From Clostridiaceae bacterium (GTDB lineage: Bacteria > Bacillota > Clostridia > Oscillospirales > Acutalibacteraceae), in the NCBI GenBank assembly GCA_016281115.1, contig JAEEHZ010000137.1, positions 1 to 5,542 of the forward strand: 5,542 nt of DNA, given 5' to 3'. The position numbers and the translations under genes are program-made. The notes beneath the pieces are model-generated. The model searched no databases. It was given only the letters and a program-made list of their open reading frames with translations, and was not told the DNA's origin. Shown one piece after another: positions 5,494-5,542 of the stretch (its first letter is position 1; each line of letters starts with the position of its first letter).

Positions 5494-5538
5494 AATAAGC
5501 CAAACGGGCGGGGATGATCCCCGCCCGTTTGGCTTATT
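5494..5538 (+). terminator. Perfect 21-bp hairpin after the SDR gene, probable terminator
   Basis: Positions 5494-5514 are the exact reverse complement of 5518-5538, with a 3-nt TGA loop. The hairpin starts directly after the SDR stop codon. The inner part is GC-rich (GGGCGGGG/CCCCGCCC) and the outer part AT-rich (AATAAG/CTTATT). The right arm ends in TTATT and then AGAC rather than a clean U-run, so termination may use the outer arm as a partial U-tract or work in both directions. The window ends 4 nt later. Confidence 0.75.
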
Positions 5539-5542
5539 AGAC

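Overview
The window looks like chromosomal DNA of a low-to-moderate GC Gram-positive anaerobe, probably a clostridial Firmicute (Ruminococcaceae/Oscillospiraceae-like). This rests on strong AGGAG-type ribosome binding sites, sigma-A-like promoters, CCA-encoding tRNA genes and the glycolytic gene order pgk-tpiA-gpmI. The genus cannot be fixed from the sequence alone.

Left part (1-3700, all minus strand). Transcription runs right to left: a Sir2-type NAD-dependent deacylase, then pgk, tpiA and the first 237 codons of gpmI, which runs off the left edge. pgk, tpiA and gpmI encode lower-glycolysis/gluconeogenesis enzymes. A near-consensus promoter precedes pgk, a perfect 10-bp hairpin lies between pgk and tpiA, and only 23 bp separate tpiA from gpmI, so the three probably form one operon. 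The sirtuin has its own promoter.

Middle (3701-4308). The 180-bp gap between the sirtuin start and the first tRNA holds two divergent promoters. Two serine tRNA genes, with anticodons UGA and GCU, follow on the plus strand and end in an intrinsic terminator. Directly after it comes an ordered array of short triloop hairpins (about 4105-4275). The left-half hairpins are separated by GAA (repeat ATGAAAT) and the right-half ones by TTC (repeat ATTTCAT), so the array is itself an inverted structure. An 11-bp long-range stem encloses the left half.

Right part (4285-5542, plus strand). The array runs into an extended -10 promoter and a small four-helix-bundle protein gene of the type known from 23S rRNA intervening sequences. 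After 27 bp comes a short-chain dehydrogenase/reductase gene that is clearly GC-richer than the rest, ending in a perfect 21-bp hairpin. The hairpin array plus four-helix-bundle gene is the most unusual part of the window and may be a small non-autonomous mobile or RNA-structured element sitting behind a tRNA operon. That reading is inference; the structure itself is visible in the bases.
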